This document shows positions 6,182 through 12,990 of a DNA stretch of 20,512 nucleotides, in pieces. Made by a program: the position numbers and the translations under genes. The stretch's first letter is position 1, and every line of letters begins with the position of its first letter. Origin of the DNA: UBA4615 sp044360485. GTDB taxonomy: Bacteria > Pseudomonadota > Gammaproteobacteria > Burkholderiales > Burkholderiaceae_E. Below the pieces are notes generated by a model. That model worked only from the letters and a program-made list of their open reading frames with translations, did no database searches and was not told the origin of the DNA. Location: positions 1 to 20,512 of the forward strand of contig JBIKKG010000035.1 in the NCBI GenBank assembly GCA_044360485.1. Reading direction: 5' to 3'.

Positions 6182-6419
6182 CATCGGTCACGGCCGGCTT
6201 CTTGAGGTGCTGGCAGTTCGTCAAGCTTGATTCGTTGGGTGCACAAAGAGTGAGCTTGTAGGCTGTCTGGCGCGAATGGGCCGTGCAGCACTGGGTCCTG
6301 GTGAGCATGGGCAGCACGAAGGGTTGCGACCGTACCCGATGGCACCCATCGGATCTTCGAGCCGATTGAAAGCAACGCACTGCGATTGCAAGGGACTTCC
6401 CGCAACGCAGGGAGCACCC
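6182..6419. other. Intergenic stretch without recognisable gene
   Basis: Apart from a perfect short hairpin at 6336-6352 (CCGATGG-CAC-CCATCGG), nothing is recognised here. Short open frames exist on both strands, but none resembles a known protein or has a good start. It may be remnant DNA from the event that separated the two parD pieces. Confidence 0.4.
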
Positions 6420-6475
6420 CCCAGGGTGGGCTCGACCCGCTGGCCAACCCCTGGCGCACATCGCTGCGCAACTGC
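6420..6475 (+). repeat. 56-bp direct repeat, copy 2
   Basis: Identical to 4888-4943. It flanks the PEP-CTERM gene on the other side, so recombination between the two copies would remove one 1,532-bp unit containing that gene. Confidence 0.9.
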
Positions 6476-6508
6476 TCGAGCTTGGTCTCCCGCAGTCGAT
6501 CTTTGACT
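6420..6508 (-). pseudogene. Second ParD antitoxin fragment
   Basis: The minus strand reads VKDRLRETKLEQLRSD then VRQGLASGSSPPW, an internal piece of a ParD antitoxin. An in-frame stop precedes VKD, and ParD similarity ends abruptly after PPW, so both ends are missing. The upstream end of the fragment meets the vapBC promoter/operator (6503-6523) almost exactly. It diverges from the first parD outside the 56 identical bases, so it may descend from a separate, related module rather than a simple duplication. Confidence 0.75.
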
Positions 6509-6531
6509 TACTGCGTAAGTCAACTTATGGT
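6503..6531 (+). promoter_or_regulatory. vapBC promoter with overlapping operator
   Basis: A -35 box TTGACT (6503-6508) and a -10 box TATGGT (6526-6531) are separated by 17 bases. A perfect inverted repeat, TTGACTTAC-TGC-GTAAGTCAA (6503-6523), covers the -35 and most of the spacer. It is well placed for a VapBC complex to block RNA polymerase. Transcription would start near 6538, 24 bases before vapB. Confidence 0.75.
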
Positions 6532-6561
6532 GACCGACCAATCTTTAGTCTGGAAATCAAC

Positions 6562-6825
6562 ATGTCGACACTACTCGTCTCCTCGAAAGGCCAGATCGTG
6601 CTCCCAGCCGAAATGCGGCGTCGACTCGGTATGGGCGCGGGCGCGAGGATCGAGGTGCGCGAAGAGTCGGACGGGCTGAAGCTGCGCGTCGTCCGTTCGG
6701 TCGCGACGGCCGACATGACCAACATGGCGGGTATGGTCAAGGCGCCATCTCGTGGTGTTCCTCGTAGCCTGGCGGATTTCGATCCCGCATCGCTGCTGAC
6801 TCGTTCGCGGCGGGGTAGATCATGA
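6562..6825 (+). CDS. vapB: VapB antitoxin, SpoVT/AbrB-type
   Basis: An 87-residue protein whose N-terminal half is a swapped-hairpin AbrB DNA-binding domain: SSKGQIVLPAEMRRRLGMGAGARIEV (about 7-32). The C-terminal half (MVKAPSRGVPRSLADFDPASLL) resembles the toxin-wrapping tail of VapB proteins. It should neutralise VapC and repress the operon through the palindrome at 6503-6523. A weak GGAA ribosome binding site lies about 8 bases before the ATG. The stop overlaps the vapC start as ATGA, the usual coupling in vapBC. Confidence 0.9.
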   Translation: MSTLLVSSKGQIVLPAEMRRRLGMGAGARIEVREESDGLKLRVVRSVATADMTNMAGMVKAPSRGVPRSLADFDPASLLTRSRRGRS

Positions 6826-7229
6826 GGGCCCTGGATACGAATGTTTTGGTGCGATTCTTTGTCGATGATGCCGACGATGCACAGGCTGTCAAACAAAGGC
6901 CGGCGGCCGTCGCAGCGCTCGCCGAACGATCGTTTGTCTCTGTGACCGTGTTGCTTGAACTGGAGTGGGTCATGCGGGGGTTCTACGAACTTCCAGCCAA
7001 GGATGTTTCTCGTGTACTGCGTGCACTGACCAGCATTGAACACATCACACTCGACGATCGCGACGCGGTTCTGGTGGCGCTCGACGCATTCGACAAGGGG
7101 CTCAATTTCGCTGACGCGCTGCACCTTGCGCGTAGCTCCCGAGCTTCAGGATTCGCGACATTTGACCAAAGACTATCGAGGCGGGCAAAAGCCTTCGCGC
7201 TGACGCCGAAGGTGGAGTTGCTTGGCTGA
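6822..7229 (+). CDS. vapC: VapC toxin, PIN-domain ribonuclease
   Basis: A 135-residue PIN-domain protein, the normal VapC length. The acidic metal-binding residues are present: Asp5 in ALDTNVLVRF, Glu46 in LLELEWVMR, Asp98 in NFADALHLA and Asp115 in ATFDQRL. VapC toxins are magnesium-dependent RNases, and well-studied members cut tRNA or rRNA; the target here is unknown. The gene is intact and coupled to vapB. It ends 16 bases from the convergent end of ychF, leaving little room for a terminator between them. Confidence 0.92.
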   Translation: MRALDTNVLVRFFVDDADDAQAVKQRPAAVAALAERSFVSVTVLLELEWVMRGFYELPAKDVSRVLRALTSIEHITLDDRDAVLVALDAFDKGLNFADALHLARSSRASGFATFDQRLSRRAKAFALTPKVELLG

Positions 7230-7245
7230 AGCGATTTCTGAACCG

Positions 7246-8340
7246 TCAGACGTTGAACCTGAAGTGCAGCACATCCCCGTCGTGCACCACATAGTCCTTG
7301 CCTTCCAGTCGCATCTTGCCTTTCTCTTTCGCGCCCGACTCGCCCTTGCAGGCGATGAAGTCGTTGTAGGCGATGGTCTCAGCGCGGATGAAGCCCTTCT
7401 CGAAGTCGGTGTGGATGACGGCAGCCGCCTGCGGTGCGGTGGCGCCGACGCGAACCGTCCAGGCGCGGACTTCCTTGGGGCCGCAGGTGAAGTAGGTCTG
7501 CAGACCGAGCAGGGTGTAGGCCGCGCGGATCACGCGGTTGAGGCCCGGTTCGGTCATGCCCATGTCGGCCAGAAAGACCGCCTTGTCCTCGTCTTCCATG
7601 TCGCCCATCTCGGCCTCGATCGCAGCACACACCGGCACGACCACTGATTTTTCAGCCAGCGCCATGTTGCGCACTGCATCGAGATGCGGATTGTTCTCGA
7701 AGCCGTCGTCGCGCACGTTGGCGACATACATGGTCGGCTTGGCGGTGATCAGGCACAGCGGCTTGATCAGGGCGCGATCGTCCGCATCGAAATCGATCGA
7801 ACGCACCGGCCGTGCTTCATTGAGTACCGCGAGGCACTTCTCGAGCAGGGGCAGCATGCGCGCGGCTTCCTTGTCGCCGCCTGAGCGCGCCTGCTTGGTG
7901 TACTTCGAATGCGCCTTCTCGACGCTGGCCATGTCGGCCAACGCCAGTTCGGTGTTGATGATTTCGATGTCGGAGAGCGGGTCGACCTTGCCCGAGACAT
8001 GGACCACGTTCTCGTCGACGAAACAGCGCACCACATGCACGATCGCATCGGTCTCGCGGATATTGGCCAGGAACTGGTTGCCCAGACCTTCGCCTTTGGA
8101 GGCACCGGCCACCAGGCCGGCAATGTCGACAAATTCGACCGCGGCCGGCAGGACCCGCTCGGGCTTGGCGATGGCTGCAAGCTGCGCCAGGCGCGGGTCG
8201 GGCACCTCGACGATGCCCACATTCGGCTCGATGGTGCAGAAGGGGTAGTTTTCGGCTGCGATGCCGGCCTTGGTGAGTGCGTTGAAGAGCGTGGACTTGC
8301 CGACGTTGGGCAGACCGACGATGCCGCATTGCAAAGACAT
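7246..8340 (-). CDS. ychF: YchF/Ola1 family ATPase
   Basis: A 364-residue Obg-related P-loop protein of full length. The P-loop GLPNVGKS is at 9-16, G3 DIAGLVAGASKGEGLGNQFL starts at 72, a coiled region is near 125-165, and a C-terminal TGS domain (about 280-364) ends DGDVLHFRFNV. YchF binds ATP rather than GTP and associates with ribosomes; it influences stress and oxidant resistance. Cys35, the redox-sensitive cysteine described in E. coli YchF, is conserved (PFCTIEPN). The nucleotide-specificity motif, usually NxxE, reads NVRD (208-211), a conservative change. A GGAG ribosome binding site lies about 6 bases before the ATG. It is the last gene of the minus-strand run, 13 bases after the preceding stop. 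Confidence 0.97.
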   Translation of the reverse strand: MSLQCGIVGLPNVGKSTLFNALTKAGIAAENYPFCTIEPNVGIVEVPDPRLAQLAAIAKPERVLPAAVEFVDIAGLVAGASKGEGLGNQFLANIRETDAIVHVVRCFVDENVVHVSGKVDPLSDIEIINTELALADMASVEKAHSKYTKQARSGGDKEAARMLPLLEKCLAVLNEARPVRSIDFDADDRALIKPLCLITAKPTMYVANVRDDGFENNPHLDAVRNMALAEKSVVVPVCAAIEAEMGDMEDEDKAVFLADMGMTEPGLNRVIRAAYTLLGLQTYFTCGPKEVRAWTVRVGATAPQAAAVIHTDFEKGFIRAETIAYNDFIACKGESGAKEKGKMRLEGKDYVVHDGDVLHFRFNV

Positions 8341-8353
8341 GTGAACTCCAGGT

Positions 8354-8992
8354 TTACTTCGGCAAACGGGTGAGGCCCAGCGCGACCGCCTCGACGTATT
8401 TCACTTCGAGTTGATCGCCGATGGCCACCCCCTTCAGGCTCGCGGGATCGTGGACCTGGATGTCGGTGACATTGCCCTTCGGGCCGCGCAGGGACAGCAC
8501 CTGCTTCTTGCGATCGATGGCCCAGACGTTGGCGACGACCGTGGTCATGCGGGCAGCGGCGGCACTTGCGCCAGCTTCGCCACCGGTGCTGGCCACGCCT
8601 TCGCGCACAGCACTTTCGCGAATGCCATCGCCGCCCTTGCGCAGCGATACCGTGGCAGCTTCGCTGACTTTGGCGCTGACCTTGTCGCCCACCTGGATCG
8701 CATCAAGATTGCTGACGCTGTCTTTCGCGATGACCGTGAGCGTGCGACCACGCGGGCCGCGCAGCACGAGGGTCCGCGTGGCATCGTCCTTGGATTCCAC
8801 CACGGCCGCGACCGTGACGACGCGTGCGACCGCGAGCTTGTTGTCGGTGCTGGCTGCGGCTTTGGTCACCGAGGCTGCGGGCGGCGCGGCGGCCGTCTGG
8901 GCATGGCCCTCGGACCAGGGCAGGCCAGCGGTGAGCAGGGCGGACAGCACACATGCTGTCCGCAGCATCAGGGGGCGATGGACGCGTTGCAT
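8354..8992 (-). CDS. Secreted protein with two copies of a 56-residue repeat
   Basis: A 212-residue protein of unknown function. A signal peptide (about 1-32, ending GHAQ) is followed by an Ala-rich linker, then two homologous segments at about 61-116 and 152-207. Each contains LRGP(R/K)G in its middle, followed by IQVGDKVSAKVSEA or VAIGDQLEVKYVEA and a hydrophobic end. This suggests a duplicated small beta domain, possibly OB-like, in the periplasm. Residues 117-150, Gly/Ala/Ser-rich, join the two. The gene ends 13 bases before ychF, so the two probably share a transcript. The ATG lacks a clear ribosome binding site; a later ATG at residue 9 is an alternative and keeps the signal peptide. 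No enzymatic motif is seen. Confidence 0.75.
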   Translation of the reverse strand: MQRVHRPLMLRTACVLSALLTAGLPWSEGHAQTAAAPPAASVTKAAASTDNKLAVARVVTVAAVVESKDDATRTLVLRGPRGRTLTVIAKDSVSNLDAIQVGDKVSAKVSEAATVSLRKGGDGIRESAVREGVASTGGEAGASAAAARMTTVVANVWAIDRKKQVLSLRGPKGNVTDIQVHDPASLKGVAIGDQLEVKYVEAVALGLTRLPK

Positions 8993-9122
8993 ATCGGAAA
9001 TGAGGGTTTGAGGCCGGTGAGTGTACGACGAGAGCGTTGTGCTCGCGCCCCGTTGCGGTGTGCGTGGTGAGCCATCGGTGGTCAGGCAGCGGTGGCGAGT
9101 GTGCCGTTGCAGTCGCTTGCAC

Positions 9123-10325
9123 CTATCGGTCCTTGCTCGAGCTCAAGAGCCCGGCTGCAAGCGCCGCACCGGCGCACCCGAGCACCGGGGGAGACAGATC
9201 GGGTGTGCGTCCGGGCGTGAATGTCTGCAACCATTCGAGTGTGCCCAGCAGCACCGGCGACAGGGCGACCCACAGCCACATCGGGCCACCCACGACCCGA
9301 CCTGCCGCAGCAAAGGTCATCCCGAACCACACGAAAAAAGCCGCTGTCTGCATGCCCAGGATGGCGTTGCCGTGCAGCACCAGCAAACGCCAGCTGAACT
9401 CGCGCGCAGGCCCTGTGCCCGGACGCAGCTCGAACATCAGCACGGCAGCCAATGCGGCGATCAGGATGAGCACGCCGCGCAAGCGGACCCCCAGGCCCGA
9501 CAAGCCGATTGCCAGCAGGCCGGCAAACGGCAAGGCCCACCAGGCGGTATAGCCCAGCGCAGGCCGTGCGACCACCAGACTGGCCACGAGCGCACCGCCC
9601 GTGGCCAGGGTGATAGCCATGGCCGCCGGCCATCGCGCCTGCCAGGGGAGCGTGAGCCCAAGCGCAAGGGCCAGGAACTGTGTCGCGTCACGGGCGAGTG
9701 AAGCGGGCTGCGGCACCGTGAAGGCTCCCATCATGGACGCCATTTCGACGGCTCGCGCCCGTGCAGCATGCAGATCCAGCCGTGGCAGCCAGGGCGCGCT
9801 GCGCGCAGCCAGCCAGGCGAGTGCGGCCAGTGCCACCACAGCGAGCATGCGCTGCTGGCGCGCAGTAGGCGCGAGCGTGCCCGCCACGCGCGGCCACAGC
9901 GGCGCAAGGTAGAGGGCACACAGCCAGCCGGTTGCAGCCCCTAGCGTGTTGTTGATCAGGTCCATCCCCGATGACACCCGGCCACCCATGCAGGCCTGCG
10001 CAGCCTCCATCGAAAAGGACAGCAGGGCGCACAGGGCCACGGCGTTCACACCTGCCCGCAGTTGCGCGCTCAGTCGTGCGCTTCCTGAACGCTTGCCCCA
10101 GGCTAATCCGAGCGCCCCGCCCAGCAGCAGGTAGGCGAACACATTGCCGATCAGGTCTGAGCCAGACACTCGCACGGACTCGCGCAGCAGCCCGGACAGA
10201 GCCTGACTGCAGTCGATCCGTCCAGGGCGCGCCAGGCTCGCATAGACGATGCCTGCCGCGATCACGACGATGGCGAGGTCGATGCGATGCCATCGACCTG
10301 TGTGCTTGCCGTGCGCGCGCCTCAT
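9123..10325 (-). CDS. VanZ-family multi-pass membrane protein
   Basis: A 400-residue, very hydrophobic protein with roughly nine or ten predicted membrane segments. VanZ-like signatures occur twice: DLIGNVFAYLLLGGALGL and SMEAAQACMGGRVSSGMDLINN in the N-terminal half, then TLEWLQTFTPGRTPDLS in the C-terminal half. It therefore looks like a VanZ domain plus a second, diverged copy. VanZ proteins are linked to low-level teicoplanin resistance in Gram-positives; in proteobacteria their role is unclear, with envelope functions suspected. The start overlaps the stop of the patatin-like gene (ATGA), so the two are co-translated. The product may act on the same envelope lipid or polysaccharide process, which is inference. 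Confidence 0.85.
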   Translation of the reverse strand: MRRAHGKHTGRWHRIDLAIVVIAAGIVYASLARPGRIDCSQALSGLLRESVRVSGSDLIGNVFAYLLLGGALGLAWGKRSGSARLSAQLRAGVNAVALCALLSFSMEAAQACMGGRVSSGMDLINNTLGAATGWLCALYLAPLWPRVAGTLAPTARQQRMLAVVALAALAWLAARSAPWLPRLDLHAARARAVEMASMMGAFTVPQPASLARDATQFLALALGLTLPWQARWPAAMAITLATGGALVASLVVARPALGYTAWWALPFAGLLAIGLSGLGVRLRGVLILIAALAAVLMFELRPGTGPAREFSWRLLVLHGNAILGMQTAAFFVWFGMTFAAAGRVVGGPMWLWVALSPVLLGTLEWLQTFTPGRTPDLSPPVLGCAGAALAAGLLSSSKDR

Positions 10326-11443
10326 GCCTCGAGTGGCTCCAGCCTGGAGGGGTCGGGGTGCCGGATGAACCCGGCGAGGTCATCGACCATCGCTTCGCAT
10401 TCGGCCATGGCCTGGCGCCACAGGCGAATGCGGCGGTCGTGGTCCAGGCCATGCACATGAAAATCGTGACGATCAGGCAGCTTCCCGCCAGGCAGCCTGG
10501 CGAGCAACTCGGGCGAGGGCACCGCGAGCACCATGTGACTGAGCGCGGCTGGAGCGCCGCGATGCGCCGCGCGCCGCCAGGGCAGGGATTTGTCGAGCCA
10601 GCCCGCGGTGAGGTACGGGGCAAAGTGCGGATACAGCACCAGCCCGCCCAGACGGCTCCAGTTGAACAGCAGGTGATAGTCGATCAGCCCGCCATCCCAG
10701 TACTGCCCTGAGGGTGCATCGGCAGGATTGATCACGGCCTGCGCCACGATCGGAATGCTCCCGGAGGCGAGGAGTGCCTGGGCGGCATTGCGTGCATGCA
10801 GGGGCACGTGCAGGGTGTCGAATGGATCTGCGGGCTCGATGAGCGCTTGCAGCCCCGCCCCTGAATGGCTGTAAGGCGTGCCGGCACCGCCTGGATGCTC
10901 GAACACGACCCGCTGCAGATGCGCCCCGAGCCGATGCCGTGCGACCAGGTTGGCGAGCGCAGGGCGGATGAAGTCGCGCTTGCGCGCATGATGCGCGAGC
11001 GCACCACGCGCCCGGGCGGTGATGACCGCAAGGGTATGGCCCCGCGACGCTGCGTCGAGGTATGCGGGCACCGGGCCGAGCATGGCATCGACCACCTGCG
11101 CGCAGGCCTGCGAGACCTCGTGCGCCGGAGGTTTCAGGCGATAGCGTTGGCATTCGAGATAGGCTTCGCCCAGCCGGCGCGTCGCCGCAGGACCGTCGGG
11201 ATGCACTGCGGCGGCCATCCGCCAGGCGCCGATGGATGCGCCGGCCAGCAGGCGCGGGCGTTCGGCTTGCGCCAACCATTCGCTGAACAGCCAGGTGTCC
11301 AGGTGCAGGAACGCCAAGCCTTTCGGTCCCCCTGCAGCAGCCGCCACACCCGCCACATCCTGCGGCTGCAGTCCGTGCCGGGCAATGTGGGTGCGCGCAG
11401 CAGGCCCCGCGAGCAGCCGCAGCGCGCGGGCGACGCGCATCAC
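10322..11443 (-). CDS. Patatin-like phospholipase family protein
   Basis: A 373-residue protein with the patatin catalytic layout: oxyanion-hole glycines GGPKG (38-42), nucleophile elbow GASIG with Ser70, and Asp250 in DGGLIDYH. The Ser-Asp dyad is thus intact, and lipid acyl hydrolase activity is expected. No signal peptide is evident, so it probably acts in the cytoplasm or at the inner membrane. The start is a GTG at 11443 or the adjacent ATG at 11440; no good ribosome binding site is visible. It lies 37 bases after pth and overlaps the VanZ-like gene by 4 bases. With VanZ, it appears as a two-gene insert in what is otherwise a translation/housekeeping run. Confidence 0.9.
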   Translation of the reverse strand: MMRVARALRLLAGPAARTHIARHGLQPQDVAGVAAAAGGPKGLAFLHLDTWLFSEWLAQAERPRLLAGASIGAWRMAAAVHPDGPAATRRLGEAYLECQRYRLKPPAHEVSQACAQVVDAMLGPVPAYLDAASRGHTLAVITARARGALAHHARKRDFIRPALANLVARHRLGAHLQRVVFEHPGGAGTPYSHSGAGLQALIEPADPFDTLHVPLHARNAAQALLASGSIPIVAQAVINPADAPSGQYWDGGLIDYHLLFNWSRLGGLVLYPHFAPYLTAGWLDKSLPWRRAAHRGAPAALSHMVLAVPSPELLARLPGGKLPDRHDFHVHGLDHDRRIRLWRQAMAECEAMVDDLAGFIRHPDPSRLEPLEA

Positions 11444-11480
11444 GCAGCCAGGGCGATGCGTGCGTGCCCCATGGTGGTTG

Positions 11481-12077
11481 TCATGGCGTGCGCGCTTGGG
11501 TATGCAGGCGCTGACCTGCGCGTTCGAAGTGACCCTGGGTCAACGCGGGCACCTGATCGAGCGCAAGCGCCATGCGGGTGTCGATCGCTTCCTGCTCAAC
11601 TCGCGAGGGTCTGGCCAGTACGAAGTCGATGACTTCACGACCCGGGTACAGATCGCGCGGATGCCCGATGCCGATGCGCAACCGCCAGTACTGAGGCCCG
11701 CCCATCGCAGCGGAAATGTCCTTGAGCCCGTTGTGCCCGCCGCTGCCGCCACCCAGTTTCAGGCGGATCGTGCCAGGGGGGAGGTCGAGTTCGTCGTGGG
11801 CGACGAGTATCTCGGCCGGGCTGATGCGATAAAAACGCGCAAGCGATGACACCGACTGACCCGAGCGGTTCATGTAGGTGGTGGGTTTGAGCAGCCAGAC
11901 ATCGGCGCTGCCGATCTGGGCACGCGCCACATCGCCGTGAAACCGTGACTCACTGCGCCAGGTGGCGCCGTGTGCCCGCGCGATGAGGTCGACAAACCAG
12001 AAGCCGGCGTTATGCCGGTCGGTGTCGTGTTCGGAGCCCGGGTTGCCCAGGCCTGCGATCAGCCGGATCGTGGTCAT
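11481..12077 (-). CDS. pth: Peptidyl-tRNA hydrolase
   Basis: A 198-residue bacterial Pth, which releases peptides from prematurely dropped peptidyl-tRNA so that tRNA can be recycled. Key residues match: Asn12 in GLGNPG, catalytic His22 in DRHNAGFWFVD, Asn70 in KPTTYMN, Asp95 in AHDELDLP, and His115-Asn116 in GGHNGLK (E. coli His20, Asn68, Asp93, His113, Asn114). Length is normal. No strong ribosome binding site precedes the ATG. A hairpin lies 20 bases upstream in the gap after rplY. The rplY-pth order is common in proteobacteria. Confidence 0.97.
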   Translation of the reverse strand: MTTIRLIAGLGNPGSEHDTDRHNAGFWFVDLIARAHGATWRSESRFHGDVARAQIGSADVWLLKPTTYMNRSGQSVSSLARFYRISPAEILVAHDELDLPPGTIRLKLGGGSGGHNGLKDISAAMGGPQYWRLRIGIGHPRDLYPGREVIDFVLARPSRVEQEAIDTRMALALDQVPALTQGHFERAGQRLHTQARTP

Positions 12078-12096
12078 GGATCGAATCGGGCGAGGT

Positions 12097-12130
12097 GCTG
12101 TGCCAGGGGAGGGGAGTCCCCGGACACAGC
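12097..12130 (-). terminator. Hairpin between rplY and pth
   Basis: Fourteen-base arms with 12 matching pairs (GCTGTG...GGGGA against TCCCC...CACAGC) enclose a 6-base loop. No T-tract follows on the minus strand, so full termination is doubtful. It could stabilise the rplY message end, attenuate readthrough, or limit access to the pth start. Confidence 0.35.
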
Positions 12131-12195
12131 AAAGGCGCGCCTAGTGCAGCCGATTGATTGCAGCCGCTTAATTGAAAGCGCGTCTGTGCAGGCGA

Positions 12196-12849
12196 TTACT
12201 TCTTGCCAGCGGGTTTGGCTGCGGGTGCAGCTTTGGCAGCAGGCGCAGCCTTTGCAGCAGCGGCGGCCGGCTCTTCGGCGTCACCGCCGCCCTTGACCGT
12301 GGCCACCACCAGCACCGGATCGGTGTCGCGGCCATGCACCACGGGCTTGACGCCCTCAGGCAGCTTGACCGACGACAAGTGCAGCGGATGGCCGGCGGTC
12401 AGTCCCGACAAATCGACCTCGATGTACTTGGGCAGCTGGGACGCGAGGCAGGTGATGTCGATTTCGGTGAGCACATGGCTCACGATGGCGCTCGAGACCT
12501 TCACCGCAGGCGAAATGTCCTGATTCGTGAAGTGCAGAGGCACCTTCATGTGAATGCGGGTGTCGGCCTCGACACGCTGGAAGTCGATGTGAAGCACCTG
12601 TGGCTTGTAGGCATGCCATTGCACATCGCGCAGCAGCACCTGCTCGTGCTTGCCGTCCAGCTCCATTTCGAGCAGGGACGAGTGGAAAGCCTCGACGCGC
12701 AGCGAATGGTAGAGCGGGTTGTGGTCGAGCTCGATGGCTGTGGGCTGGGTGCTTCCACCGTAGATGATGCCCGGGACCTTGGCGGCTCGGCGCAGTCGGC
12801 GGCTCGCACCCGATCCTTGCGCTGTACGTGTTGTAGCGATTACTTTCAT
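12196..12849 (-). CDS. rplY: 50S ribosomal protein L25 (general stress protein Ctc type)
   Basis: A 217-residue long-form L25: an N-terminal 5S rRNA-binding domain (about 1-95, with RRLRRAAKVPGIIYGG and VQWHAYKPQVLHIDFQRV) plus the C-terminal CTC domain (about 100-190). A low-complexity Ala/Pro/Lys tail with repeated KAAPA units ends the protein, as often seen in Burkholderiales. It binds 5S rRNA in the large subunit. A GGAAC ribosome binding site lies a few bases before the ATG. A short hairpin (12870-12896) sits just upstream in the leader. Prs precedes it and pth follows, so the gene is likely part of a common transcript. Confidence 0.97.
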   Translation of the reverse strand: MKVIATTRTAQGSGASRRLRRAAKVPGIIYGGSTQPTAIELDHNPLYHSLRVEAFHSSLLEMELDGKHEQVLLRDVQWHAYKPQVLHIDFQRVEADTRIHMKVPLHFTNQDISPAVKVSSAIVSHVLTEIDITCLASQLPKYIEVDLSGLTAGHPLHLSSVKLPEGVKPVVHGRDTDPVLVVATVKGGGDAEEPAAAAAKAAPAAKAAPAAKPAGKK

Positions 12850-12869
12850 CGCAGTTCCTTTTTAAAGTT

Positions 12870-12896
12870 CCCGGGCTCCGCGACCAGAGCGCCGGG
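12870..12896 (-). other. Hairpin in the prs-rplY gap
   Basis: CCCGG-C-GCTC pairs with GAGC-CCGGG around an 8-base loop with one bulge. On the minus strand it is followed by AACTTTAAAAAGG and the rplY ribosome binding site. It may be a partial terminator after prs or a leader element for L25; the sequence alone does not decide. Confidence 0.3.
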
Positions 12897-12990
12897 TATT
12901 TCAACCCTGCCCGCAGGCAGAGATCTGTGCCGCACGATCGCGGCGATTGCACCCCGCACACTGCAGGGCATGGGGTCGTTCGGCGGCGGA

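Noticed and set aside
5924..6471. Minus-strand frames over the PEP-CTERM 3' end and downstream
   Set aside because: Only the short parD piece at 6420-6508 is meaningful; the remainder is Pro/Arg-rich shadow sequence.
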